64,000 nt of DNA, taken from Microbacterium sp. SYP-A9085. Lineage in GTDB: Bacteria > Actinomycetota > Actinomycetes > Actinomycetales > Microbacteriaceae. The notes beneath the pieces were generated by a model. It worked only from the letters and a program-made list of their open reading frames with translations, was not told the DNA's origin and made no database searches. The DNA is taken from NCBI RefSeq assembly GCF_009649635.1, contig NZ_WJII01000001.1, forward strand, positions 558,001 to 622,000, in the 5' to 3' direction. The translations under genes were made by a program, and so were the position numbers. Positions 54,414-64,000 of the stretch are shown here, piece after piece; the first letter of the stretch is position 1; each line of letters opens with the position of its first letter.

Positions 54414-55310
54414 CTACGACGTCAGAGCGTCGACGTAGTCCTGGTTCTCGCTCATCCACTTCTTCACGATCTCGGGGAACTCGCTCTGCTTGTGCTCCTC
54501 GCGGAACATCGCGTTCTCGAGCGAGAACAGCAGATCGGAGTCCATCGTGAACGCGGTGAACCACGCGTTCACGTCCGCGAAGTCGTCCGCGAAGCCGGTG
54601 CGGGTCACCGTGTGGATCGACTCCGCAGCGCCGAGGGCGCCCTTCGGGTCCGCCAGATCCTTGATGTCGTACGCGTCGTACGCCCAGTGCGGGCGCCACA
54701 GCGTGACGGCGATGTTCTCGCCGGCATCCAGCGCCTTCTTCAATTCGGCGAGCATGGCCGGCGTGGACGACGTGATGAAGTCCATCTTGTCGAGCCCATA
54801 CTCGGGAATCGCCTTCTTCTGCATGGCCTCGGTCAGGCCCGCACCCGGCTCGATGCCGACAATGCGGTTGTCGAAGTCGTCGGCGTGCGCGGGGAGCTCG
54901 TCGATCGTGTCGATGGGGGCGTCCGCGTTCACCGCGAGGGTGAGTTTGGCGTCGTCGTTCCACGAGCCGACGTCGACGAGGTCGTCGCCGTACTTGTCGA
55001 AGTAGCTCTTGTGCGTTGTGGGCAGCCAGCCGTCGAAGGCGACGTCGAAATCCCCCTTGGCCAGGCCCGCGAACACGGGGCCCGCGTCCGCGTACTCGAG
55101 GTCGACGGTGTAGCCCTCGTTCTCCAGAACCTGCTGCCACAGATAGGAGGCGGCCTCGCCCTCGGGCCAGCCGTTGAAGACGCCGACGGTGATCTTCTTC
55201 TCGCCGCCGTCCGAGCCGGTGTCGGCTCCGACCGAACCGGCACAGCCGGTCAGGGCGATCGAGGCGGCACCGGCGATGGCCAGTGCGCCCAGCAGTGTGC
55301 GCTTTCTCAT
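54414..55310 (-). CDS. Glycine betaine/proline ABC transporter, substrate-binding lipoprotein
   Basis: 298-residue OpuAC/ProX-type lipoprotein binding quaternary amines outside the membrane. The signal peptide ends at lipobox ALTGC (Cys near residue 22). The mature part has ITVGVFNGWPEGEAASYLWQ, FDVAFDGWLPTTHKSYF and VTLWRPHWAYDAYD, supplying the aromatic residues of the betaine cage (W, W, Y). ATG 55310 follows AAAGGAA. It is the last gene of the operon ATPase-permease-binding protein and supports osmoprotection. Confidence 0.93.
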   Translation of the reverse strand: MRKRTLLGALAIAGAASIALTGCAGSVGADTGSDGGEKKITVGVFNGWPEGEAASYLWQQVLENEGYTVDLEYADAGPVFAGLAKGDFDVAFDGWLPTTHKSYFDKYGDDLVDVGSWNDDAKLTLAVNADAPIDTIDELPAHADDFDNRIVGIEPGAGLTEAMQKKAIPEYGLDKMDFITSSTPAMLAELKKALDAGENIAVTLWRPHWAYDAYDIKDLADPKGALGAAESIHTVTRTGFADDFADVNAWFTAFTMDSDLLFSLENAMFREEHKQSEFPEIVKKWMSENQDYVDALTS

Positions 55311-55407
55311 GTGATTCCTTTCCTCCCGTGTGGTGTGGCACGGGCGTTGGGGATGTCCGCGTGTGCACGCGGACGGATCGGCGCGCGCTGCGCCGAGATC
55401 TGCGGGC

Positions 55408-56316
55408 TCAGGCCGCGGCGGGCTCGCGGATCTGGGACGCCGCGACATCCGGGGCGGTGTCCGAGGCCTGCGGGCGCGCGCCGCGCCGGCGTCCTGTGGT
55501 GCCGAACCCGCTCGTGATGCGGTCGAGGATCATCGCGATGATCACGACGGCGAGCCCCGCCTCGAAGCCCAGCGCGATGTCGGTGCGGCTCAGTGCCTGG
55601 ATGATGTCCTTGCCCAGGCCCGGGCCGCCGACCATGCTGGCGATCACCGCCATCGACAGGGCGAGCATGATCACCTGGTTGACGCCCGCCATGATCGAGG
55701 GCATCGCCAAGGGCAGCTGGATCTGGCGGAGGATGCGGCCCGGGGTGGCCCCGAAGGCATGGCCCGCTTCGACGACCTCCGCCTCGACGCCGCGGATGCC
55801 GAGCTCGGTCAGGCGCACGCCGGGAGCGGCCGCGAAAAGGATCGTCGCGACGATGCCGGGCACCACGCCCACGCCGAACAGGAAGATCGCCGGAATGAGA
55901 TAGACGAACGCGGGCATGGTCTGCAGGAAGTCGAGCACCGGGCGCACGATCGTCGAGACCGTCTGCGAGCGTGCCGCCCAGATCCCCACCGGGATCGCGA
56001 TGACCACCGCGATGATCACGGCGACCAGGGTCAGCGCGATGGTCTGCATCGCGTTCTCCCACTGGTTGACCGCGCCGATCAGCAGCAGCCCGATGACCGA
56101 CCCGATGGCCAGCCGGTACCCCTTGGCGAACCACGCGATTGCGGCCACCACGAGGATCACGGCCCAGAACGGCGGGGTGATGAAGATCCACTCGACACCG
56201 TCGTAGAGCCCGCCGAAGATCGTGGCGAGGACGTCGAAGAATCCCCCGAGTGCCGTGATGACGCCGTCGATGAGCGTCTCGACCCAGTCGCCGAGTGGAA
56301 TGCGCGGCATGTCCAT
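55408..56316 (-). CDS. Glycine betaine/proline ABC transporter, permease
   Basis: 302-residue OpuAB/ProW-type inner-membrane subunit with about six to seven helices. The BPD_transp_1 coupling segment is visible in FGATPGRILRQIQLPLAMPSIMAG (quoted in part: GRILRQIQLPLAMPSIMAG), preceded by VRLTELGIRGVEAEVVEAG. ATG 56316 overlaps the stop of the ATPase gene. It forms the channel for the binding protein encoded 97 bp downstream. Confidence 0.93.
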   Translation of the reverse strand: MDMPRIPLGDWVETLIDGVITALGGFFDVLATIFGGLYDGVEWIFITPPFWAVILVVAAIAWFAKGYRLAIGSVIGLLLIGAVNQWENAMQTIALTLVAVIIAVVIAIPVGIWAARSQTVSTIVRPVLDFLQTMPAFVYLIPAIFLFGVGVVPGIVATILFAAAPGVRLTELGIRGVEAEVVEAGHAFGATPGRILRQIQLPLAMPSIMAGVNQVIMLALSMAVIASMVGGPGLGKDIIQALSRTDIALGFEAGLAVVIIAMILDRITSGFGTTGRRRGARPQASDTAPDVAASQIREPAAA

Positions 56317-57602
56317 CAACGCTCGCCCCCTTCCGCCACGGCCAGCGCGTTCGGAACGAGCTCCGTGAGCTCCTGGGCCAGCTGCAGCGCGGTGGCGGGC
56401 ACGATGGAGATGGGCTGGGTCGTGGCAGGCACGTTGCCGAGGGCCGCCAGCAGGGTGATCCGGGGCACGACGCCGACCAGGCGCTCGTTCTCGCCGACCA
56501 CCGGGAGCGCGACCGGGCTGCCCACGGCGTGCTCGACGACATCCGCCAGCAGGTCGTCCGCGTGCAGGCGACGCACCGTGCGATCGGCGATCGTGCGCAG
56601 GTCGGTGGTGCCAGACTTGACGGCGCGGATCACGGCGCGGTCGGTGACCACGCCCAGCAGCCGTCGGTTCCCGAGGACGAACACCTCGCTGACCTGCTCC
56701 TCGCGCATCACGCGCAACGCGCCGCGGATGCCGGCTGACACCGGTACCGCCAGGGGGCGCTCCATGACGGCGCCGACGGTGAGCACACGGGCGCGGTCGA
56801 CATCCTGGACGAATTGGGCGACGTAGTCGTTGGCGGGGTCGGTGAGGATCTCCTCCGGTGTCCCGTTCTGCACGATGCGTCCGTCGCGCATCACGGCGAT
56901 TCGGTCGCCGAGGAACATCGCCTCGTTGAGGTCGTGCGTGATGAAGACGATCGTGCGGCCCATCTCCTGCTGCAACTCGACGAGCTGCTCCTGCAGCTCG
57001 CGGCGGATGAGCGGGTCCAGTGCCGAGAACGCCTCGTCCATAAGCAGGATGTCGGTGCCTGCGGCCAGCCCGCGGGCGAGTCCCACGCGCTGCTTCATAC
57101 CTCCGGAGAGCTCAGCGGGCATGGCATCCACCCGATCGCCCAGACCCACCTTGCTGAGGATCTCGCGGGCGCGCTCGCGGCGCTCGCGCCGGCCGACCCC
57201 CTGGATCTCCAAGCCGTACGCGGCGTTGTCGAGCACGGTGCGGTGCGGCAGCAGCGCGAAGTGCTGGAACACCATCGACATGGAGGTGCGGCGGATGCGG
57301 CGCAGCTCGGCCGGGTTCGCCGTGGTGACGTTCGCACCGTTGACCAGGACCTCGCCGGCCGTGGGCGCCAGCAGGCCGTTGAGCATGCGGATGATCGTCG
57401 ATTTGCCCGAGCCGGACAGTCCCATGATCACGAAGATCTCGCCGGATGCAACGGTGAAGCTGGCGTCGATCACGGCGGCGGTGCCGGAATCGGCCACGTC
57501 CGCGCGGGTCTGGCCGTCCTTCAGCCGGCGCACGACGTCCGTCGGGTTTCGTCCGAAGACTTTGAACAGGCTCTTGGCCTCGACTGCTGGTGCGATGGTC
57601 AC
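56316..57602 (-). CDS. Glycine betaine/proline ABC transporter, ATP-binding protein with CBS domains
   Basis: 428-residue OpuAA/ProV-type ATPase. Walker A is GLSGSGKSTIIR (about residue 65), the signature ELSGGMKQRVGLARGL (about 170), Walker B DILLMDEAFSALDP and switch FITHDLNEAM. Two CBS-like repeats follow (about 300-425; MRVMREEQVSEVFVLGNRRL is one piece), which in OpuA sense ionic strength or c-di-AMP. GTG 57602 has only a weak GAGG upstream; a start at 57764 would add poor-quality sequence. First gene of the operon. Confidence 0.93.
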   Translation of the reverse strand: MTIAPAVEAKSLFKVFGRNPTDVVRRLKDGQTRADVADSGTAAVIDASFTVASGEIFVIMGLSGSGKSTIIRMLNGLLAPTAGEVLVNGANVTTANPAELRRIRRTSMSMVFQHFALLPHRTVLDNAAYGLEIQGVGRRERRERAREILSKVGLGDRVDAMPAELSGGMKQRVGLARGLAAGTDILLMDEAFSALDPLIRRELQEQLVELQQEMGRTIVFITHDLNEAMFLGDRIAVMRDGRIVQNGTPEEILTDPANDYVAQFVQDVDRARVLTVGAVMERPLAVPVSAGIRGALRVMREEQVSEVFVLGNRRLLGVVTDRAVIRAVKSGTTDLRTIADRTVRRLHADDLLADVVEHAVGSPVALPVVGENERLVGVVPRITLLAALGNVPATTQPISIVPATALQLAQELTELVPNALAVAEGGER

Positions 57603-57881
57603 GTTGCTTGGCCTCGGCAGCCGCGGGCAGGCTGCATCGGTTACGCCCGGGTGACGGTCTTCCGCGCACTCCCTGCATGCGGCGTCGGACGCCACGGGCA
57701 GAACACGTCGGCGACGCACATCGGGTCCGTCGCCCAGACCGCCGACCATACGCCCGCGTCGCACTTCCCGAAGGTGGCGACGCGACCGCGGACTGGTCGC
57801 CAGGGCGCCGCGCTTGCGCCGGGCCCTTCTATCGAAGCTACCTGCAGTCGTTAGAAAGAAGCAAGCCGAGAGCCGGGGGCG
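57603..57881. other. Long region upstream of the opuA operon
   Basis: 279 bp between the opuA start and the chorismate mutase stop (both minus strand). It holds an AT-richer patch near 57826-57866 with CTTCTATCGAAG, which could contain the promoter and would give a leader of over 200 nt. I see no match to known riboswitch cores. An in-frame extension of the ATPase up to 57764 is possible but not convincing. Confidence 0.35.
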
Positions 57882-58181
57882 TCAGTGCTGGTCGGCGGCG
57901 GCCTCGTGGTGACGGATGACCTCGGCGACGACGAAGCCGAACCACTTCTGCGCGAACTCGGGATCCAGATCCGCGTCCACGGCAAGGGTGCGCAGCCGGG
58001 TTATCTGCTGCTCCTCGCGAGCGGGATCGGACGGCGGCATCCGGTTCACGGCCTTCAGCCGCCCCACCTGCATCGTGCACTTGAAGCGCTCGGCGAGCAG
58101 ATAGATCAGGGCGGCGTCGATTCGGTCGATGCTGCCCCGCAGCCGCGTGAGGGCGGCGATGGGGTCTTCGGCGTCGGTCAT
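57882..58181 (-). CDS. Chorismate mutase, AroQ type
   Basis: 99-residue single-domain AroQ protein that turns chorismate into prephenate for Phe/Tyr. RLRGSIDRIDAALIYLLAER is the first helix with its conserved Arg, then VGRLKAVNRMPPSDPAREEQ with Lys and Arg of the active site. ATG 58181 is chosen because GGGAGGGG lies 7-8 nt upstream; an ATG at 58199 adds six residues. No other aromatic-pathway gene is close. Confidence 0.9.
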   Translation of the reverse strand: MTDAEDPIAALTRLRGSIDRIDAALIYLLAERFKCTMQVGRLKAVNRMPPSDPAREEQQITRLRTLAVDADLDPEFAQKWFGFVVAEVIRHHEAAADQH

Positions 58182-58278
58182 GACATCCCCTCCCGGCATC
58201 CGTCACCGTGCCTACCGACCCTATCGTGCGGGATGCCGCCACCCGCGCGGATGTCGGCGCATTGCAGGGCACGGTCCC

Positions 58279-58284
58279 TAGAGT
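58279..58284 (+). promoter_or_regulatory. -10 box TAGAGT, leaderless AI-2E gene
   Basis: TAGAGT ends 6 nt before ATG 58291. Confidence 0.65.
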
Positions 58285-58290
58285 GTGGGC

Positions 58291-59475
58291 ATGACCGATG
58301 ACGCCCCGGCCGCCGGAAGCGGTCCCGACGCCGTGCCGACAACCGCGCCCGCCATCGCCGCCGCGGGCGGCCCCGCATCGGACGAGGTCGCCGCCGCCTC
58401 CGGGGAGGCCCCACCCTCCCGGACGTTCTGGGCGAGCCTGAATCACCCGTTCGGCGTCGGATTCTCGCTGACCCTCGGCGCGCTCGTGGCGATCCTGATG
58501 GGGCTGGCGGTGTCGCGGTTGTCGACCGTGATCATCTACATCGTGCTCGCGATGTTCTTCGCGCTCGGCCTGGATCCGCTCGTGCGCCGGCTCGTCCGCC
58601 ACAACCTGTCGCGCGCGTGGAGCATCGTCATCGTCTACACCGGCTTCGCGGTGGTGCTCGTCGGGGTGTCCTGGCTCATCATCCCGACGGTCGTGGCGCA
58701 GGTCGGCTCGTTCGTCCGCGACATTCCGACGATCATCGCGAACTTCCAGGGCTCGGACACCTACGCGTGGCTGCAGAGCCACTTCGGCGACCAGGTCGGC
58801 ACCGTCGTGCAGCAGATCCAGAAGTTCCTCACGGATCCGGCGAACCTCGCCGCGATCGGCGGCGGCGTCGTGCAGGTGGGGCTGACGATCGGCACGACGA
58901 TCTCGGGATTGATCATCATCCTGGTGCTGAGCCTGTACTTCCTCGCGTCGCTGCCGACGACCACGCAGACGCTCACGCGGCTCGCTCCGGCACGCAACCG
59001 CACCCGGGTCGCGTCGATCACCGAGCAGATCACCACGTCGATCGGCGGATACCTCGGAGGGATGGTCGTGCTGGCGCTGGTCAACTCGATTGTCGCGTTC
59101 GTGCTGTACCTCGCGCTCGGGCTGCCGTTCCCGCTGCTGATGGCGGTGGTGGCGTTCGCTGTCACGCTGATCCCGCTGGTGGGGTCGGTGCTGTTCTGGA
59201 TCACCGGGTCGCTCATCGCGCTGTTCGCGAGTCCCGTCGGCGCGCTCGTGTTCGCGATCATCTACCTCGCCTACATGCAGATCGAGGCATACGTTCTGAC
59301 GCCGCGCGTCATGAAGAAGGCGGTGTCGGTGCCGGGCGCCCTGGTGGTGATCGGCGCACTGGTCGGCGGCACCCTGCTCGGCCTGCTCGGGGCTCTCGTG
59401 GCGATCCCGGTCACGGCGTCGATCCTGCTGATCATCGCGCAGGTCGTGATCCCGCGGCAGGACGCGAAGGTGTAG
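58291..59475 (+). CDS. AI-2E family transporter (PerM/YtvI-like)
   Basis: 394-residue membrane protein with an unstructured acidic/Ala-Pro N-terminus (about 1-45) and about eight hydrophobic segments. LGLDPLVRRLVRHNLSRAWS near residue 92 and the C-terminal LPFPLLMAVVAFAVTLIPLV plus YLAYMQIEAYVLTPRVMKKA are the family's conserved blocks. Members export varied small molecules or sodium; the AI-2 name is historical. Start ATG 58291 is leaderless; an ATG 6 nt upstream lies too close to the -10. Confidence 0.9.
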   Translation: MTDDAPAAGSGPDAVPTTAPAIAAAGGPASDEVAAASGEAPPSRTFWASLNHPFGVGFSLTLGALVAILMGLAVSRLSTVIIYIVLAMFFALGLDPLVRRLVRHNLSRAWSIVIVYTGFAVVLVGVSWLIIPTVVAQVGSFVRDIPTIIANFQGSDTYAWLQSHFGDQVGTVVQQIQKFLTDPANLAAIGGGVVQVGLTIGTTISGLIIILVLSLYFLASLPTTTQTLTRLAPARNRTRVASITEQITTSIGGYLGGMVVLALVNSIVAFVLYLALGLPFPLLMAVVAFAVTLIPLVGSVLFWITGSLIALFASPVGALVFAIIYLAYMQIEAYVLTPRVMKKAVSVPGALVVIGALVGGTLLGLLGALVAIPVTASILLIIAQVVIPRQDAKV

Positions 59476-59570
59476 GCGTTACCCGTCCCGCCATGCCGCA
59501 TCGATGGGCCGAGACGACGGATCCGGGCGGCAATCATGTCGGCTGTGGGTGCCGGCGCGGCTTCGTCGGG

Positions 59571-60722
59571 TCAGCGGATCGGCAGCAGGCAGGTCGGCGA
59601 GGGCACCGCGGTGCGGTGCCGCACCCGGCCGGGCACCCCGGTGCGCTGGTCGAGTGTGTGCGAGACCACGTCGTCGGAGCGCTGGCCCGCGGCCAGCAGC
59701 GTGTCCCGCACCACGACGTGGTGGCGCGGCCAGTCCACGCCCGCCTCGGCGAGCGCGAGCGGCTGCAGCTGCGCGCCGGCGCCGCGCACGCGCAGGACGG
59801 CGATGGTGTTCGACCCGCGCACGCCGGCGTACAGAACCTCGCCGTCGCGGGATGCCGTCAGCTCGGCCGCCGTGTCGCCGTCCAGGAGCGCCGGGCTGAG
59901 CCGGGTGCCGGCGACGATCCGCCAGCTGCCCGCGGCATCCGGCGCCAAGGCGAACAGCTCGCACGAGAGCTCGGTGACCAGGAACAGGTGACCGCTGGGA
60001 TGCCACAGCAGGTGGCGCGGTCCGCTTCCGCGCGGCAGGACGACCTCACCTACCGGCCGCAGCGCGCCGCGCCCGGCGCGCCAGAACCGCACGAGGTCCA
60101 GTCCCATGTCCGTCGTGGCGACCAGCCCGCCCGGCAGGAACGCCGCGGCGTGCGCCCGCGAGACCCTGGCATCCGGATCCTCCGCCGGCTCGTCCCCGGC
60201 CTGCTCCCCGGTCGGCTCATCCTCGCGAGAGAGGGCGGAGAGATCGACGGCGCCCGCGAGCAGCGCCGGGTCCGCGCCGGCGAGGGGGTCGGGCTCCGCG
60301 TACGGGTCGACCGCGGCCGGCGCGAGCGACGGCGCGGCGGGCCGACCCGTGGCATCCAGCGCCATCCGCACGACGCGGCCGTCGCCCCAGCACGCGGCGA
60401 CAAGGGATGCCCCGTCCGGCGCCACAGCGACGTGGCACACCAGCGCGCCCGCCGCGACCGGCTCGCCCAACCGCGCATACGAGCTCTCGCCGGTGCGGGC
60501 GAACGCCTGCACTGCGCCGGTGCCTTCGAGCGCCGCGTATACGACATCCAGCGTCGGATGCGCGGCGAGCCACGACGGCGATCCGGCGGTGGCGACGACA
60601 TCCCCCGCGAAGCCGAGCGGGCCGCCGGCGAGCACGGCGTCCGCGGCGCCGGCCACGAGCATCCCGATGCCCGTCGCGGCACCGTCCATGTCGGCCGTGT
60701 ACCCGCCGGTGAGAAACAGCAT
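59571..60722 (-). CDS. Lactonase family protein (beta-propeller, Pgl-like)
   Basis: 383-residue seven-bladed propeller of the YbhE/Lactonase_7 family. GSPSWLAAHPTLDVVYAALE near residue 48, HVAVAPDGASLVAACWGDG, RHLLWHPSGHLFLVTELS and LYAGVRGSNTIAVLRV are the blade repeats. It may hydrolyse 6-phosphogluconolactone or another lactone. It begins 8 nt after the purA stop, so the two are probably one transcript, though no functional link is known. Confidence 0.86.
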   Translation of the reverse strand: MLFLTGGYTADMDGAATGIGMLVAGAADAVLAGGPLGFAGDVVATAGSPSWLAAHPTLDVVYAALEGTGAVQAFARTGESSYARLGEPVAAGALVCHVAVAPDGASLVAACWGDGRVVRMALDATGRPAAPSLAPAAVDPYAEPDPLAGADPALLAGAVDLSALSREDEPTGEQAGDEPAEDPDARVSRAHAAAFLPGGLVATTDMGLDLVRFWRAGRGALRPVGEVVLPRGSGPRHLLWHPSGHLFLVTELSCELFALAPDAAGSWRIVAGTRLSPALLDGDTAAELTASRDGEVLYAGVRGSNTIAVLRVRGAGAQLQPLALAEAGVDWPRHHVVVRDTLLAAGQRSDDVVSHTLDQRTGVPGRVRHRTAVPSPTCLLPIR

Positions 60723-60730
60723 GCGCCGCG

Positions 60731-62014
60731 TCAGACGAGGTCGTGGCGCACGATGACGGCGTCGCGCGCAGCGCCGACGCCGATCACGGAGATACGCGTG
60801 CCGCTGATCGCCTCGAGCGCGAGCACGTACTCCTGCGCGGTCTGCGGCAGGTCCTCGAACGTGCGCGCGGTCGAGATGTCCTCGCTCCAGCCGGGGAGGT
60901 TCTCGTAGATCGGGGTGGCGTGGTGGAAGTCCGTCTGGTTGACCGGCACCTCATCGAACCGCTGCCCGTCGATGTCGTACGCGACGCACACCGGGATCTG
61001 CTCGAGCCCGGTGAGGATGTCGAGCTTGGTCAGCACGAGGTCGGTGACGCCGTTGATCCGCGTCGCGTACCGCGTGATTGGCGCGTCGTACCAGCCGACC
61101 CGGCGCGGCCGGCCGGTGGTCGTGCCGAATTCGAAGCCGCGCGAGCGCAGCCAGTCGCCGGACTCGTCGAACAGCTCGGTGGGGAACGGCCCCGATCCCA
61201 CCCGCGTCGTGTACGCCTTGACGATGCCGACGATCCGGTCCAGCCGGTTCGGACCCACGCCCGAGCCGGTGGCCGCGCCGCCGGCTGTCGCCGACGACGA
61301 CGTGACGAACGGGTAGGTGCCGTGGTCGATGTCGAGCATCGTGGCCTGGCCGCCCTCGAACACGACGACGTCGCCGGCGTCCAGCGCGTCGTTCAGCAGC
61401 AGGCCGGTGTCGGCGACCATCGGGCGCAGCCGCTCGGTGTACGACAGCAGGTCCTCGAGGACCTCCTCGCACGCAATCGCGCGGCGGTTGAAGACCTTCA
61501 CCAGCAGGTGGTTCTTCTGGTCGAGCGCGCCCTCGATCTTCTGCCGCAGGATGTTCTCGTCGAACAGGTCCTGCACGCGGATGCCGACCCGGTTGATCTT
61601 GTCGGCATACGTGGGCCCGATCCCCCGCCCGGTCGTGCCGATCTGCCGCTTGCCGAGGAATCGCTCGGTGACCTTGTCGAGCGTGCGGTGGTACTGCGTG
61701 ATGATGTGCGCGTTTGCGCTCACGCGCAGCCGCGAGACATCCACCCCCCGCGCCGACAGCGCCTCCAGCTCGCTGAACAGCACCTCGAGGTCGACGACGA
61801 CGCCGTTGCCGATCACCGGCGTGACGCCGGGGGTGAGGATGCCGCTGGGCAGCAGGTGCAGCGCGTACTTCTCGTCGCCGACCACGACCGTGTGGCCCGC
61901 GTTGTTGCCGCCGTTGAATTTCACGACCCAGTCGGTGCGGTCGCCGAGCAGGTCGGTGGCCTTGCCCTTGCCCTCGTCCCCCCATTGGACTCCGACGATG
62001 ACGATTCCTGGCAC
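60731..62014 (-). CDS. purA: Adenylosuccinate synthetase PurA
   Basis: 427-residue GTP-dependent enzyme joining IMP and aspartate on the way to [23 protein letters not shown] opens the protein with the P-loop; [15 protein letters not shown] and [20 protein letters not shown] follow. The start is GTG 62014; a minus-strand -10 TAGGAT near 62060 gives a leader of about 34 nt. It is divergent from argG. Confidence 0.97.
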   Translation of the reverse strand: MPGIVIVGVQWGDEGKGKATDLLGDRTDWVVKFNGGNNAGHTVVVGDEKYALHLLPSGILTPGVTPVIGNGVVVDLEVLFSELEALSARGVDVSRLRVSANAHIITQYHRTLDKVTERFLGKRQIGTTGRGIGPTYADKINRVGIRVQDLFDENILRQKIEGALDQKNHLLVKVFNRRAIACEEVLEDLLSYTERLRPMVADTGLLLNDALDAGDVVVFEGGQATMLDIDHGTYPFVTSSSATAGGAATGSGVGPNRLDRIVGIVKAYTTRVGSGPFPTELFDESGDWLRSRGFEFGTTTGRPRRVGWYDAPITRYATRINGVTDLVLTKLDILTGLEQIPVCVAYDIDGQRFDEVPVNQTDFHHATPIYENLPGWSEDISTARTFEDLPQTAQEYVLALEAISGTRISVIGVGAARDAVIVRHDLV

Positions 62015-62119
62015 GAGAGGACCCCCGGGTTGTGTGCGGAACGGGTTACGCCCCATCCTATCGAGCGCGCCTGCACCCCGCCCGGGAGGCCGCGCGAGGG
62101 CCCGGCACGCCGCATCCTC

Positions 62120-62205
62120 GGCCCAGGCGAGGGGATCGGCCGGAGCGAGGGCCGGATGCCACAAGAACACCCTCGCCTCGGCCAATCTCCTCGGCCCGGC
62201 CGAGG
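62120..62205. repeat. Intergenic inverted-repeat element 5 (purA/argG)
   Basis: GGCCCAGGCGAGGG (62120-62133) pairs 13 of 14 with CCCTCGCCTCGGCC (62170-62183), and next to it lies the perfect palindrome CCTCGGCC-C-GGCCGAGG (62189-62205). CCTCGGCC recurs several times across 62115-62230. Confidence 0.65.
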
Positions 62206-62285
62206 GCGGGCCGGCGGGTTGTCCTCGGCCCGGGCGCGGGATGCCGCGGCCCGGTCATCGGGCGGAAGCGGCATCCCTCTCTTTG

Positions 62286-63725
<1,440 letters not shown>

Positions 63726-63770
63726 GACGCGGCAACGGCACGCTGCACGAGCGAGCATCCGACCGGAGCG

Positions 63771-63813
63771 ACGGTGGGAGGGGCCAGGCAGGCACCCTCG
63801 ACCCTCCCACCGT
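63771..63813. terminator. 12-bp hairpin downstream of argG
   Basis: ACGGTGGGAGGG (63771-63782) pairs perfectly with CCCTCCCACCGT (63802-63813) around a 19-nt loop, 45 bp after the argG stop. No T run follows. Likely terminator, similar in shape to the other intergenic hairpins. Confidence 0.6.
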
Positions 63814-63886
63814 GCCGGAGGACCCGTGGCATCCGCCCCCGCGGATCCCACGTAACCCTGCCGCCAACGTAGCAGTTCCCACCCCC

Positions 63887-63906
63887 AAATGAGAAGGGTC
63901 TCATTT
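63887..63906. promoter_or_regulatory. AT-rich perfect palindrome, candidate repressor operator
   Basis: AAATGAGA-AGGG-TCTCATTT has 8-bp perfect arms and is the most AT-rich short stretch at the window's end. The TGAGA/TCTCA arms recall Fur/Zur-family boxes. It probably serves a gene beyond the window edge. Confidence 0.5.
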
Positions 63907-64000
63907 CAGGGACGTGCATCCATCCACAGACCCCCGGGGACCGGTTCGGGTTCGCACAGGCCAGAGGATACGATGCGGGGACGCCGCGCGCCCTGCCGGC

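Noticed and set aside
51500-54550. Open plus-strand frame of 1016 codons
   Set aside because: Runs antisense through three well-supported genes and has no conserved motifs.

Overview
The window is a chromosomal segment of a high-GC Gram-positive bacterium, most likely a Microbacterium-like member of the Microbacteriaceae. The support is a hand-counted GC of about 75% on a sampled host line, actinobacterial families (DUF3073, an isolated Rv0428c-type SH3 protein, a sterol-carrier-like protein, SufS/SufU), and many start codons lying 6-7 nt downstream of a TAnnnT -10 box (leaderless mRNAs). No rRNA, tRNA, CRISPR array or insertion sequence was seen. About 53 protein genes are supported, tightly packed on both strands.

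Layout. 0-10 kb: a 5'-truncated membrane protein, an RND exporter, topoisomerase IB, an MFS permease, a TipA-like MerR gene divergent from a DUF4097-padR operon, a universal stress protein and DUF3073. 10-16 kb: purF-purM, small conserved genes, purD. 16-24 kb: L-2-hydroxyglutarate oxidase, an LLM oxidoreductase, a two-domain wall-polymer/glycosyl transferase, a siderophore-interacting protein and a padR-MFS efflux operon. 24-36 kb: purC, a uracil-type permease, GH1-lacI, purS-purQ, a 2-hydroxyacid dehydrogenase, a NagZ-like lipoprotein, apt and GH13-lacI. 36-42 kb: two APC-type permeases (the first KimA-like) and an arsR-SRPBCC operon. 42-45 kb: a lower-GC two-gene island. 45-50 kb: sufS-sufU, purL and a tiny membrane protein. 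50-58 kb: a DUF255 thioredoxin-like protein, a signal-less solute-binding protein with a LysR regulator, and an opuA-type glycine betaine/proline importer. 58-64 kb: AI-2E family permease, lactonase, purA and argG.

Together the window carries purF, D, M, C, S, Q, L and A plus apt, scattered among unrelated genes. The PurS/PurQ/PurL set is complete for the small-PurL type FGAM synthase. Two lacI genes sit downstream of glycosidase genes, and operator palindromes are visible for MerR, PadR (two), LacI and ArsR regulators.

The most unusual region is 42143-44921: two overlapping genes encoding a STAND-type ATPase and a partner that joins a P-loop-like N-terminus to a C-terminus resembling a phospholipase-D/MIT_C fold. 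It has low GC and lies between ordinary host genes, and is a candidate defence or conflict system. Other notable signals are a set of long-stem intergenic hairpins with shared architecture but unrelated arms, an over-represented octamer GGATGCCG/CGGCATCC, and ATA isoleucine codons used almost only before G.
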